Positions 34,058-44,613 of a stretch of 64,000 bases of DNA are shown piece by piece. How positions within the stretch are numbered: position 1 is the stretch's first letter; each line of letters begins with the position of its first letter. The position numbers and the translations under genes were made by a program. Below the pieces are notes generated by a model. That model was given only the letters and a program-made list of their open reading frames with translations. It was not told the origin of the DNA and did no database searches. Source of the DNA: Desarmillaria ectypa (taxonomy: Eukaryota; Basidiomycota; Agaricomycetes; Agaricales; Physalacriaceae); NCBI GenBank assembly GCA_030407005.1, contig JAUDYN010000003.1, positions 744,001-808,000 on the forward strand. Direction: 5' to 3'.

Positions 34058-36813
34058 ATGGATTATCCTCTACCGTCGCCTAAAGACCTCCAATCTCATC
34101 TCTATCACGCTTTTCTTGACGGCAAGACCGCCGATGTCGTTCTGCGCATCTCGGGCTCTTGGCGTGCTGTCTATCATCTTCACAGAGTCATTTTGATCCA
34201 GTCGGTAGGCACGCGACGCCTCTATTGCCGCCAGCAATTGACTATTTCCAGGGCTTTTTTCGCTCGCTCTTCACTGCAGGCTTTATGGAAGCATCGCCCA
34301 GGCTGCCTAACCGTTATGCAGTCCCGGACGAAATAGACGTTGCATTTGATGATCACAATATAACTCGTGCAGGTGCGTGTATTTTATTTCGTTCTGCAGT
34401 CTTTTCTGATTCTTGACGGTCTAGCATTCGAGTAAGTCTTCATCTTTATCAGCCTTCGTTCAGGAAACCGATGCTTGACTACAGAGTCTGTATCTCTCGC
34501 CTATACGGAGGTGGCCCGCCGCTGCATGTCTGTCCTTTGCTGCGGCCAACTCTTTCCCATCCATTGACCCCGGGTTTCCCGTATCAGTCCAAGTACGAAA
34601 CACCTTCTGGTCACCAGGCCGCCACACCCCAGTTCTTGTTGTCACTTCTTGCCACGTCCATCTACCTATCCATCCCTTCTCTGGCTTCCCAGGCACTTTC
34701 ATCTATCTGCGGCACTCTTGGTCCCTACACCGTCATCCAGTATCTCAACTTCTCTCTTGGAAACTGCACCGGCTCGGAGGATGCAGCTGAGGGTGCTGTG
34801 GGGCTGGAGAGCGTAGCAGAACTCCTTGAAGACCAGGATTCCGATAACAACGAATCTACTCCTCTATCACTTTCGAGAAACGACCGTCCAAATTCGATTT
34901 CCACTTCTTTCGAACCGATTCAAGATGGCATGTCCCTCAAGTCCTATCAAACCTCTACCAAGTCGCTTAGTCAGACCGCGCCAGAGCCTGTGACATTTCA
35001 TTATGGTGCAGTCTCGGACAAGATTGGCGAGGCTGCTGTGGCCTGGCTAGCTCGTTGGGGCCCGGATATTCTAAGCTACGAAGAGAAAGCTGATGAGGGC
35101 GTGCTGGACAATGACGTTCCCCCGCTGACTTCTCACCCAAAGACAATTCGACGTAGAGCCAAGACGCTGGACTCAGCTATTCGCACGGAAGTTCTAGATG
35201 CGGCTAGCACCTCCGTTATGAGACCAACTATACCAGTGATATGGAGGCGCGGTGGTCTAAGCCCTTGTTGGGTCAAGGCTCTTATCTCGTCGGATTCCTT
35301 TTTCGCAAAAGATGAGATGGAACGATACGACTTCGCCAAGCGAGCCGTTCAATTGCGGAGGAAGCAGGGGGGGATAGATCCAGACGAGGAGGTAGTTTGG
35401 AAAGAGATGTTTGAGACTGGAATATATTATGCTAACATGGTGAGCCCATATTCTCAATGGCTTTTTGTCAGTGCTTCACTGCGCATGAAGGTGCCTGAAG
35501 ACATCATCAAGATATCTTCCGATATATGTCCAACAACAGATCAGCCCTACGTAGCCCTGTCCGTACTCCAGGCAGCCAATTGGTCTCAGACTCTTCTTCG
35601 ACACGACCTTGCATTTCGTCCTGCTTCCCCTCTTACACCAACACTTTCTTCTGTCAAAGGCAAAGAAAAGGATCTTGGCATAACATTTACGAGAGACTCT
35701 TTCCTCAGTGGAAGCATCAAGCATAAGGACGGTCCATTCTATCTTGTTCCTGTCGACCAGACTTTGCGAATTGGCGAAAATGGTGGGCCATCTTCCGAAG
35801 GCAAGGGGGTCTCGATGGAACAGTTGTTCGCGCACTCCCACTCTCCTTATTCGCTCTCCTCCGAAGAAAATTTGGATGCCAAGTTCAAGTCTGACGAGGC
35901 CTCAAGCTATCCCATCACGTTTAATGAGTCGAGCTTCTTTGGTCTTCTACCAAATTTCTATACGCCCTCTTCGATACGGGACCCCTCCGCCGATCCGAAA
36001 GCCGTCTACTCTCCTTACCCTCCGTTCCGATTTTCGGTCGAATTCTGGGACACCGATCGTTTGAAGGAGAAGCAGCGACTACACTCCCAGACTATTTGGT
36101 ATGCCGGCAGTTTGTTCAACGTCTACATCCAAGTCGTGAAGAAGAAGGGATCTACGGTTTCGGGCAAGGATCAAACGAGCCAGTTAGGCATATATTTATG
36201 TCGACAGAGCACCGTGGAAGCAATTCCCGCCCAAAGTGCACCAAATCCACTAGTGGTACGACAGAGCGACAGAGACACGGTATCTAGTCTGTCTGACCAC
36301 AGTTACACCACGATACTGAGTGCCGGACGCAGTCGAGTAGTATCATCATCCAGTGCTACATCGCAACCTACATCGCCTATGACTCCAACGCGTAGTACGA
36401 CACCATTATCGAGCCCTGCCACGCCGTCATCTTTACCGTCATACCATACCTTCCCGGATCGACCTGGTACTAGCGGAACCGCATCTAGTTACCGAGATAC
36501 GCACAGCTATCCATACAGTCTTCCATATACCCTCCCGGGTACCGCGCCCTCTCAGCCATACCGGGATCCTCGACCCAGTGTTTCCGCCTATTTCATGGTC
36601 TACTGTGCGAATCCGACGGGCAGCTCACAGACACGATTTAAGAGCACCCCGGACGTGTTCAAGGTTAGCCAGAGCTGGGGATGGAAGAGCAGTTCGTTGA
36701 AGGGGGAGGATATACCAGCAGGAGACAATGATCTCGATGACGAAGGCAATACTATCAACCTTCAGGGATCTAAGGTTAGTTTGAGGGCAACGGTTGTTCT
36801 TGGGGTCGTGTAG
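34058..36813 (+). CDS. BTB/POZ domain protein
   Basis: The start, MDYPLPSPKDLQSHLYHAFL, is followed by DGKTADVVLRISGSWRAVYH and, after an intron, GFFRSLFTAGFMEA, the normal BTB core. A 7-nt exon (34425-34431) encodes Ala-Phe-Glu across the joint into VCISRLYGGGPPL. One long exon then runs from about 34482 to the stop. It contains PYTVIQYLNFSLGN, a large middle region, FRFSVEFWDTDRLKEKQ and FNVYIQVVKKKG, and a Ser/Thr/Pro-rich linker before a conserved end (AYFMVYCANPTGS, then SQSWGWKSSSLKGED). The architecture matches fungal BTB proteins of the germ-cell-less-like type. BTB proteins often recruit cullin-3 or other partners; a specific role is not known. About 860 residues. Confidence 0.85.
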
Positions 36814-36895
36814 TCTACGAATTGTTTTGTATTGTAGTACCGTTCATCGTGTAATATAGCATAATTGTGGATAGAGTAAGTGGAGAGTAAACGTA

Positions 36896-37885
36896 TCAAG
36901 ATGTCACCACCCCTTTATCGATGTTTATCTTCTGGGTATTCTCGATAGAGATCTTGAGGATGGAAGTTCTATTTGTTGGCGGTCCCCCTGCTGCGTGTGA
37001 CGTACCGTCCGGCGGATTAGAAGAGTCGCCAACACCAGCCGTCGAATTTGAACCTATAGTAGCGCCTACTGTCCCGTTTGCAATGCCTGAGCCTGGATCT
37101 AGGCTGTCCGAACCCGTAGCGGGATGTGACTCATTAACTCCCTTCCAGGATTTTGTGCCATCTTGAATCGTTGAGTTGACAAGGCTATCAGAGTTTGTGG
37201 TGTCTGTGCCATCATCATCATCTGCGATACCAGGGCCCAGATTGCTTGTCGACGCTGGTGAATCGTCTTCTACTGCAATAGGAACGCCGGGCATGGTAGT
37301 GTCATCGTCGAAACCATCTACACCGCCAGTTCCATCTAGTGTACTAACATCATCGCCACCGGACGCCGTGTCACCAAAATCACCGGTTGCGACACCAGAT
37401 TCCGTTGCCCCGCCCGACGGATTAATGGCACCACCGGTTGCGTCAGACAGTAAAGAGCTTTCGTCGCCGGCATTGACATTGACCACAGTAGTTCCGGGAG
37501 CTAGCTGGGCTACTTCTTTCAGCAAAGAGGGTATTTCGTTATTGCCAAAAGTCGAGCTCGGGATTGCGCTACTTGGAGTGGTGAGCGCTGGCAATAATCC
37601 TGGCAGCCCAGAAACAGAAGCTTTTTACGGCCATCGGTATGAAAAGAAACTCGAGGGAGTCAAAAGACTGACCGGAATTCCCATCGTTGGCTGTGCGCTT
37701 CTTGATGGTCTTGACTGTATCATCAGCGAGACGCTCTGTATAGCCCCTGTTGCAAAAGATTATCATCCATGAAAAAGAACGGTACATATCGACTCTCACT
37801 TAACAGGAGCTGCAGATACCACAAGGGTGATGTGGGATGCCAAAAGGAGGAACCAGACGTATGCTTTGGGATCACAGTGGAACAT
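36896..37885 (-). CDS. Secreted acidic low-complexity protein
   Basis: Three exons. The first gives MFHCDPKAYVWFLLLASHI followed by TLVVSAAPV, a good signal peptide. A short basic stretch (VKTIKKRTANDGNS) comes next. The last exon holds PALTTPSSAIPSSTFGNNEI and about 200 residues rich in Asp, Gly, Ser and Thr with several N-glycosylation sites (NST, NGT, NES). No catalytic domain or GPI-anchor signal is seen. Its 3' end lies only 82 bp from that of the BTB gene, tail to tail. The complementary strand is also open for 198 codons, but that frame has no signal peptide and mirrors the repeats. The role is unknown; a cell-wall or effector-like secreted protein is possible. Confidence 0.7.
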
Positions 37886-38248
37886 CTTCAAAATTTTGGC
37901 AAATGTCCAGACAAACCAGCTTGTGTGCGACTTCTCGAAGTTAGCCAGTAACTCGAGGAAAACGGAAGTGAGCGCAGCTGAAGAGTCGCTTGACTACATA
38001 GATCATTATATATCTGGAAGACTGGAATAGAGCGATTGGAAGGATTCGATTCTATGGTGAGGTTGCCGGAGTACCGCCATATGTTAAGATATCAACGGGT
38101 ATCAAAGAGGTGTAAACATTGCCAGCTCCAAAGTTAACCGAACGCCGGTATCAGTTCGCGATCGTCAGAAGGAGAGCGCCTATTTAGGCAACGGGAAACG
38201 ATGACCTGAGTAATATTTGCTCCAGTTATTTTTCAAAGTTGGACGACC
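37886..38248. other. Divergent promoter region
   Basis: About 360 bp between the starts of the secreted protein gene and the cullin-like gene. No ORF with protein character and no repeat was seen. Confidence 0.4.
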
Positions 38249-39286
38249 ATGGCAACATCGAAAGGCAAACAGTCCGAAAGACAGGCTCTCGTGCCTCCTC
38301 TCCCTAATCCTGCCACTGGTAGTGCCAATCCAGCGGCGTCCTTGTCGTCTCTGTGGGCTTATCTTCTGCCAGCCTTGAATCACATTGTAAAGTCTCCCAC
38401 CAACAATATCTCTAAAGCCCCAGCGATTGATGTCGAATTCTATTCGGGGATCCATTCGGCTTGTTATAACTAGTACGTCGACCAATTTCATCTATCATAG
38501 GAAAAGTCTAAGTTTCATTTTAGTATTACAGCCCAGACTGAAAACTATAATTCTCGAAAAAACGAAGATTCCGCTCTTACTACTGGGACAGACCTTTACG
38601 GACAACTAGACAAATATTTTGCCGATACAGTCCGCGAGTTGCTCCTCGGTGCCCCTCAGGATGATTCCTCCTTGATTGACTACATTATCCCCTGTTTCAA
38701 TCGCTACTCTGCCGGTGCTCAGTCCGTTAATCGTCTTCTCAATTATGTCAACCGTCACTATGTAAAACGCGCCGTTGACGAAGATAAAGGCTGGCTATCC
38801 ATTAACGACGTTCTCGAGCATGTCGCCAGAACCATTACTGTCAATGACACACGAGAGAAGTTATCTAACAAACTCAAGGAGAAGCGGTTGGACGAATTGA
38901 AAAAGTGGGGGTACAGCGACGGGGATCCCGCAGAGGCTTTGATTTTGGCGGAGTCGTGTGCAGAGGCTGCCAGTTCCCTAGACCGCATTATTCCCATTGC
39001 ATCTCTCGCACACCGGAGATTTAGGGTGGAATTTGTGGAGCCCCTCTTAGCCGTTCCAAAAGTGAAGCGAAGGGGTAAAAATAAGCCCCTAAAAACGCCC
39101 AATAGAACTACTCCCAAAGGGCGCTTGGCTCGAGCGGTCAAAGAGTTGTTGGAATCTAGGGAGGTGGACGAGGATGAACGAAGTAGGATCGTGGGAGAGC
39201 TTGCTCTTATTCTGCGCAAGATTGGCGTCGTTGGCCCCTTGCGCAAGAGGCTCGATAAGTATTCTCCATTTCACTCGGACGGTTGA
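38249..39286 (+). CDS. Cullin N-terminal-repeat-like protein without cullin homology domain
   Basis: Two exons. The start, MATSKGKQSERQALVPPLPN, leads into a helical protein: LWAYLLPALNHIVKS, an intron at about 38473-38522, then YITAQTENYNSRKNED, LYGQLDKYFADTVRELLLG, LIDYIIPCFNRYSAGAQSVN and LLNYVNRHYVKRAVDEDKGW. The last blocks match the first cullin repeats of CUL1/Cdc53 (NYL…YLNRHWVRRE). The C-terminal half is helical and lysine-rich and ends FHSDG. At about 330 residues it lacks the cullin homology domain and the neddylation/RBX1-binding part. It could bind an adaptor without forming a ligase. The relationship to cullins is inferred from these motifs. Confidence 0.72.
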
Positions 39287-39406
39287 ATCCATGCTAGCTT
39301 TTTCTGGGGCAATTGTGTTGCTACACATTCAAATCAGGCTGCCTTTCGTTATATACTGACTAAGGCGTGGCATAGGGCCTTATACTAGTCGATCTTCTGG
39401 TACGTG

Positions 39407-41778
39407 TCATCTTCTGAAACCTGGCCCACCGTCTGGCCCATATATCTGATTGTCTGGCACCGGACGATTTGCGTCGCGCAATGTACCCCCTACCCGGTCG
39501 TGGACCCATCCATCATTCTTTGCAGCTATGTCCCGAAAGTATGTCGCCCCGCGTCCGTCTACATACGCAAACGTCTGCTCAGTCTCGCCAGTTCCGTTGA
39601 TCGCATGTCTCAGTCCAGGCCAATCGTCCATACCTATCCAACCCTTAGCATGCTGTACGGAATGAACGGATTTGTGAGGGCCGGTTGGGAGCTGGATGGC
39701 CCGAAGATGCGTTTGGTTAATCTCGGATCCGTATCCACCTGAGTTTCAAGATAATCAATTATTCGACACTCAAGAGACTAAAGCGGCCTCGATCTCACCA
39801 AACTGTGATTCGTACAAAGAATAATTCGAGAACACAGATAACGGATACTCAAACGCATCCCGAAGGACCTGATTTCCTCCGTGTTTGGATTCGGTGGTTC
39901 CCCTCGTAGTTTGATTGCCCCACTAATAGTGAGTATTTTAAATAGGGTCATAAAAATGCGAGCAGTATCTCATACTTGGATCCAGCCTTCGTCGACATAT
40001 GCGCCAGCATTGATATAATCTAACGACTGAGTGAAAGTGACAGTCTTTGTACCTTCCGACGTGTGTATTTCGCTTTGAATCCGCAGTTCACGATGAGCTG
40101 TAACTCTCGTCCAAACGGTTTCATTTCCTTCGCTGGCTCCACCGAGAGTTTGAGTGTCTAGATCGCGGACCTCGTAAACTTTGATGGTCCCAGATGTTTT
40201 TGAACTTCCTGTCCTGACATGCACACTCCCAGAAACAAACCAATTTGAATTGATAGAGGGACTAGTCCCTTGCCCCAGAACACCGATGGATACGTTGTGT
40301 TCGCCGCCGTCCAAGAAAATCGGGAGGGCCGGGGTAATATCGATCCAATACGACGGTGCATCGTATGCGCCGTATGAAGTCAACGGACGCCAGTTCGACG
40401 GAGTGATACCACCGGTGTATATCACGGCGTATGGCCATATGACGCCGAAAAGCTTGTCGTCAACTAAGACCTGGACCTCGCGAAAAGGACCTTTGCCAAT
40501 CAAGCCTGTCGAGTCCGGGAAGTAGTCAGTGAATTCATCAGGCGTGTCTGAAGTCGATGGTTAATCATTCAAGATGATCCGGGATCCAACATTGAACGCA
40601 CTCAGATACCAAAATTCCTCTGCTGAATTTCCCGAGCAAAAGACTTCGACGTAGGCCTCTACGGTATAATCTGGCAATGACACCAGTGTGGTACCTCCCG
40701 TATCACTATCCAAGGTAAAGTAATTGGCTACCGTGGGAGATAGGTTGGAGAGTGGAATAATGAGATCAGAAGTCCTTGGAGTTGGGAAATTTGACGTAGG
40801 AGCATAAAATGTTGCCGTTATAAGCACTGTCCGTCATTGCCCATCGTGAGAAATCATCTTAGTGAAGGGGCCACATGACCTACCATCGAGAACACCGTCA
40901 AGTAAGCTGAAATTCTTTAAATGAGTAATACGACTTCGAGTTGGAGAATTGAATGAACGCACAGTTCTTCAGAAATGACGTTGCTGAAATCCATCATGAA
41001 ATCACCATCCTTGGCGAAAAGCGGAGTAAAATGAGTGACATCTTTGATTCTGAGAGCGGCTCAGTCACTAGCAGCACACCGACTCGGCGTTTGATGACGT
41101 ACGTATTCCATATCGTTCCTGTCTTGGTAGGTTCTGCACTTGACGTACGCCAAACTATAATTCCAAGTCCATATCAATTTGTATCCAACCCACTCGACGT
41201 GAGAACAACTTACTTTCCACGTGGGACAGATAGACGGACTGCACATCAATAGAACTGTCAAAATCTTGTGCTAAGGCGCATGGCAACACTTACACCCAGA
41301 CGATCGTATTGTGTGCCGTCTCTAAACGAGAAAAAATGGTAAGAAAGATGGAGGGACGCGCGTCAGAAGATTTACGAGGAGACCGAAATGTTCAGACTGA
41401 TAGCAGCCCATTGTCCAATATTTCCACAATCAGAGCCGGTCGGAGGGGAATAGGCAACTATAGCCGGATTATTATAAGAACCGTCTCCTGTACAGAAATG
41501 AATCCAGTGAGAAGTAGAAAGTTTCTAGATTTACCAAAACTATGCCTCAATAATTCGACTTCACAGAATTTCTCTTCCTGAGGGATTACGGGGGGAGCAA
41601 AGACCTGGAGATCGACCAGGGGTACAACGGTGAGATCATCAGTCATTAACGGCACTCGTTTTGTCAATGCAATTCCTGCGGAGAATTCTTCAAAGCCTTC
41701 AATCAAAGGACCCAACTCTTCTTTGGTCAACTGCGCACAGCTAACCGACAAAGTGAATAGAACTCGGAGGAGCGACAT
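39407..41778 (-). CDS. Secreted peptide N-glycanase A-type amidase (PNGase A family)
   Basis: The start chosen (MSLLRVLFTLSVSCAQLTKE, ATG at 41778) is a signal peptide; an upstream in-frame Met at 41818 is possible. Family blocks in order are LVDLQVFAPPVIPQEEKFCE, FKKG-like insert exons at 41060-41350, PLSNLSPTVANYFTLDSDTG, FWYLSAFN, FREVQVLVDDKLFGVIWPYA, PSNWRPLTSYGAYDAPSYWI, DITPALPIFLDGGEHNVSIG and INSNWFVSGSVHV. The C-terminal exon is joined through a GTGAGA donor (QFG|GYGSEINQT) and ends GETEQTFAYVDGRGATYFRD…GPGFRR. The enzyme class removes N-glycans from glycopeptides, acting outside the cell or in the vacuole. It reads on the same strand as the S1/P1 nuclease upstream, with about 350 bp between them. 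Confidence 0.85.
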
Positions 41779-42131
41779 GGCGCCAGAAAGAGTTCCGATA
41801 CTCCAAAGCCTGATCATGATGGTGGGGGATTGGCAACTCCTTACAGAGCCGTGTGCCGGGCTTCTATCTTTTCCTCGAGGGGGTACCATGCGAACTTTGA
41901 TCGCATGAAGCATATGGTAGGTAGTAATAGATATGGGCCTTCGACAGACCGGCCACCAAGCAGGTTCGGACCGAAGAGCACCTTCTACTGACTCCGATCG
42001 CGATAGGGATTATATTTCACTAAGGAAAACAGCAACAACGAAATGTCATACGATCATCCAGATTTTCTGTGTTAAAGATCAGTACTGCCGTCAAAAAGGA
42101 CATTCTATAAAATAATTGAGAGAATGTAGAA
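41779..42131. other. Spacer between PNGase A and the S1/P1 nuclease
   Basis: About 350 bp holding the PNGase promoter and the nuclease 3' end. A second in-frame ATG for PNGase lies at 41816-41818. Nothing else is recognised. Confidence 0.4.
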
Positions 42132-43881
42132 TCAGCACACCGATGTGTGAGTGGGAGCACGAACCAGCCAAGCAGCCAAACGGAATCCTTGTTTCGCAAT
42201 TTGAAGTTCGATCTATAGAAGGATGTATTGTCAAAATCGAGATTGAAGAACTAGTAGAGTTCAGAAACATGGCTTACCAGAGGAATAGCATCGTCATAGT
42301 AGCTGGTCGAACAAAGGTCCGAAAATTTAGTGTAGGTAAAGACGAATTCCTTAAAAGACCTTAAACACGAGACAAGGTAGAGAAACAGGAAGATGGCATA
42401 CACAGTTCAGTTCATTAGCTTCCACGGCCCAGATGTGAGGACATTCCAAGGGGGTTGTTGCCCGAGAAGCCAGGTGGCCCTTAATGTCAGTTTCAACGTT
42501 CCTCAGTTCCCTACGTGCTTGCTCCGTAGTCGACGAGCAAGATATCCAATCGGATTTCAGACTTGCGTATTCACCAGACTGGGTAGGATGATCGGTATGT
42601 TAGCACTACGATAACATAAAACTCACCTTGATTCGAGTAGCAAGAGTGCTCGCCCACGACGATACAGAGTTGCCAAAATCAGCCTTCAAACGCTTGTTGA
42701 TAATGCCGGAATCTTAGGTTTGTCAGGAATGAATGGTATGGGATACTGCAACGTGCGCACCCCAGACCTAAATGGACAGGTTAGGTGTTTAGAGAGATCG
42801 AGGAAAGGAAGTCGTACAGCGTGACTAGCAGAGAAAGGCGCGTGTTTAGAACCGATACACATATGAATAGGATGCGCACTCACAGATTGGTGCTGGAACC
42901 GCTGCATCTCGCGCTGATGTCGTTGCCTCCAAGTTCGAAGGCCTCGACATGAAGGGGCTGCCCGATGTCGCCAATGAACTGTGCACAGTGTACTTAGTCT
43001 GATCACAGCCGTGCTACCAGAAACGAAAGCATAAGAGACGCACGTGATCTAGGGAATATCGCCTCGTCAGAAAGCTAGTAGAATTCCCTCGAAGAATAGA
43101 CGTATTCACCCAGGAATTTCAGTGCCTCGTAAACTTGCTCGTGAGATAGCGAGTCGTCGATTACTCTGCCGGTATAGTTCGCTGATGCAAGTGAATACAC
43201 GATGATGGTGGAGGACACGTTGGCAGGAACGAACCAATGGCAGTGACTAGCATCAGATATAAGCGGAAGTTCTAGACAATAGTGAACAGTAGTAGAACTA
43301 CTTACGAATGCATTTTCCGTTCGAGCAGTCTCGTGACTCAGATACCGAGCAAGAACTAGGAGGATTGTCTGACAAAGACATTGAGCACCAGAGGACACAT
43401 TACGAATGGTGTTGCATCACCTTCCGCATCCACGAAATGCAAAGGCGAGGACCTGTTGTTGTGTACAGAGATTATGTGACACGGCCTAGAATGGAGATTA
43501 CCGACCATGCAAATGCAGACTCGGTCCGAACATTATCGGCCCACTTCGATGCATGTCAGTGCCGCAAGCGTCAGGCTACAAATTAGCGTACTGTTGCTGC
43601 AGAACTGAGTGTTTCTCCGCTAGCAAGTGTAGATGCGACAAATGAGGACGCTTCAGACGCCAGGAACTATTAATAAGACAGGCGCCATTTGTATCGTGCA
43701 TACTTCAATGGAATTGGTGCGAACCTGTTGGGCAATTGCGCTGTGGCACAGATTTGAGATCAAGGATAACGCGAGAGTAGAAGATGCTTGCATACCCGAC
43801 GGCCTCATGTCCGCTAGCTCCCCACCCGTAAACCTTGGGGAGGAAGGAGACGATAACAGCAGTGAGAGTAGCATACTTCAT
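42132..43881 (-). CDS. Secreted S1/P1-type zinc nuclease, intact copy
   Basis: The signal peptide MKYATLTAVIVSFLPKVYG is followed by mature WGASGH, so Trp1 becomes the N-terminal zinc ligand as in P1 nuclease. About 14 exons splice to FLASEASSFVASTL, WADN, WSSPLHFVDAEDNPPSSC, SVSESRDCSNGKCI, AIANYTGRVIDD, DHFIGDIGQPLHVEAFELGG, TNLHAVWDSGIINKRL, SDWISCSSTTEQ, NC|EFVFTYTKFSDLC and IELQIAKQGFRLAAW. All nine zinc ligands of the P1 active site can be placed. Four internal exons are very short: 16 nt (43725-43740), 12 nt (43235-43246), 5 nt (43044-43048) and 7 nt (42818-42824). The family degrades single-stranded RNA and DNA and 3'-phosphates at acid pH. The protein is about 330 residues, normal for the family. 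All introns solved are GT-AG. Confidence 0.88.
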
Positions 43882-44613
43882 AGTGAAGAAGAGCAGACGG
43901 ATATCAATGACCAAACCCGAGAGTCGCGAATTTATAGATCTCCCCGAAGGCTAAAATTAGACACGAAGGGCACACTTGAGGCGTATGGACTGCCAGCATG
44001 TGGAAGTTGTGGTAATTATAGACGCCCTGTAAACGAGAATGCACGTTGAGTAGGTTTTTAGGTCCACTTCCACCTTGCAAGAGCAGAGGGCAAGTTTGGA
44101 TCGATAAACCGAAAATAAATACTTGCCGTCGATTTTCTGAGTTGCTATGTGAAGAGAATATTTCATTGCCGACCAGTGAATGGGAGGGCATCCAGAGTCC
44201 GTTTGAAGATACACGGCATGAATATTACCGCTATGATTCTAATTTGTTATGTCATTTCCCAGGCGCACATGAGCACACTGGAGTGTGCACAGATAGAAGC
44301 AGAGAATAGAACACCCATGAAGGCTGATTTAGGTTGATTTAAACCGGCTGACCCGAAAGCCATTGTCGGGTCCAGACGAACGTGCCTTTAGAGATTCCAA
44401 CATGTGAGCATAGTAACACAGAAATATAAGTTCGTTGCGTGCGGTCTCGTTGGCAGGAACGCGTGATAACTTCAGGCTTTGGAATTCCGATGCGATGAAA
44501 AAGGGCGTGGCTGTGCGCTAATTGCCCCCGGCAATCTTATCTCTGCCTTATCAATTCTCTTATGTTTATAATACATGTGTTCAGTCACTTCTCAAGGCTT
44601 TGATAACGCCGAC
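43882..44613. other. Divergent region between the nuclease and DHODH genes
   Basis: About 730 bp. A TATA-like TTTATAATA lies at 44565-44573, about 40 bp before the preferred DHODH start. An 87-codon plus-strand ORF at 44046-44309 has no recognisable features and is not called. Confidence 0.45.

Noticed and set aside
37176..37772. 198-codon plus-strand ORF
   Set aside because: It mirrors the secreted-protein gene on the minus strand, which has a signal peptide and splice sites; the plus frame has no independent support.
42640..42830. Apparent loss of the Asp153 zinc ligand in the S1/P1 nucleases (TGG GGT reads Trp-Gly)
   Set aside because: A GT donor after TGGG and the next exon's AT/AC restore Trp-Asp-Ser-Gly in both copies, so the ligand is kept.
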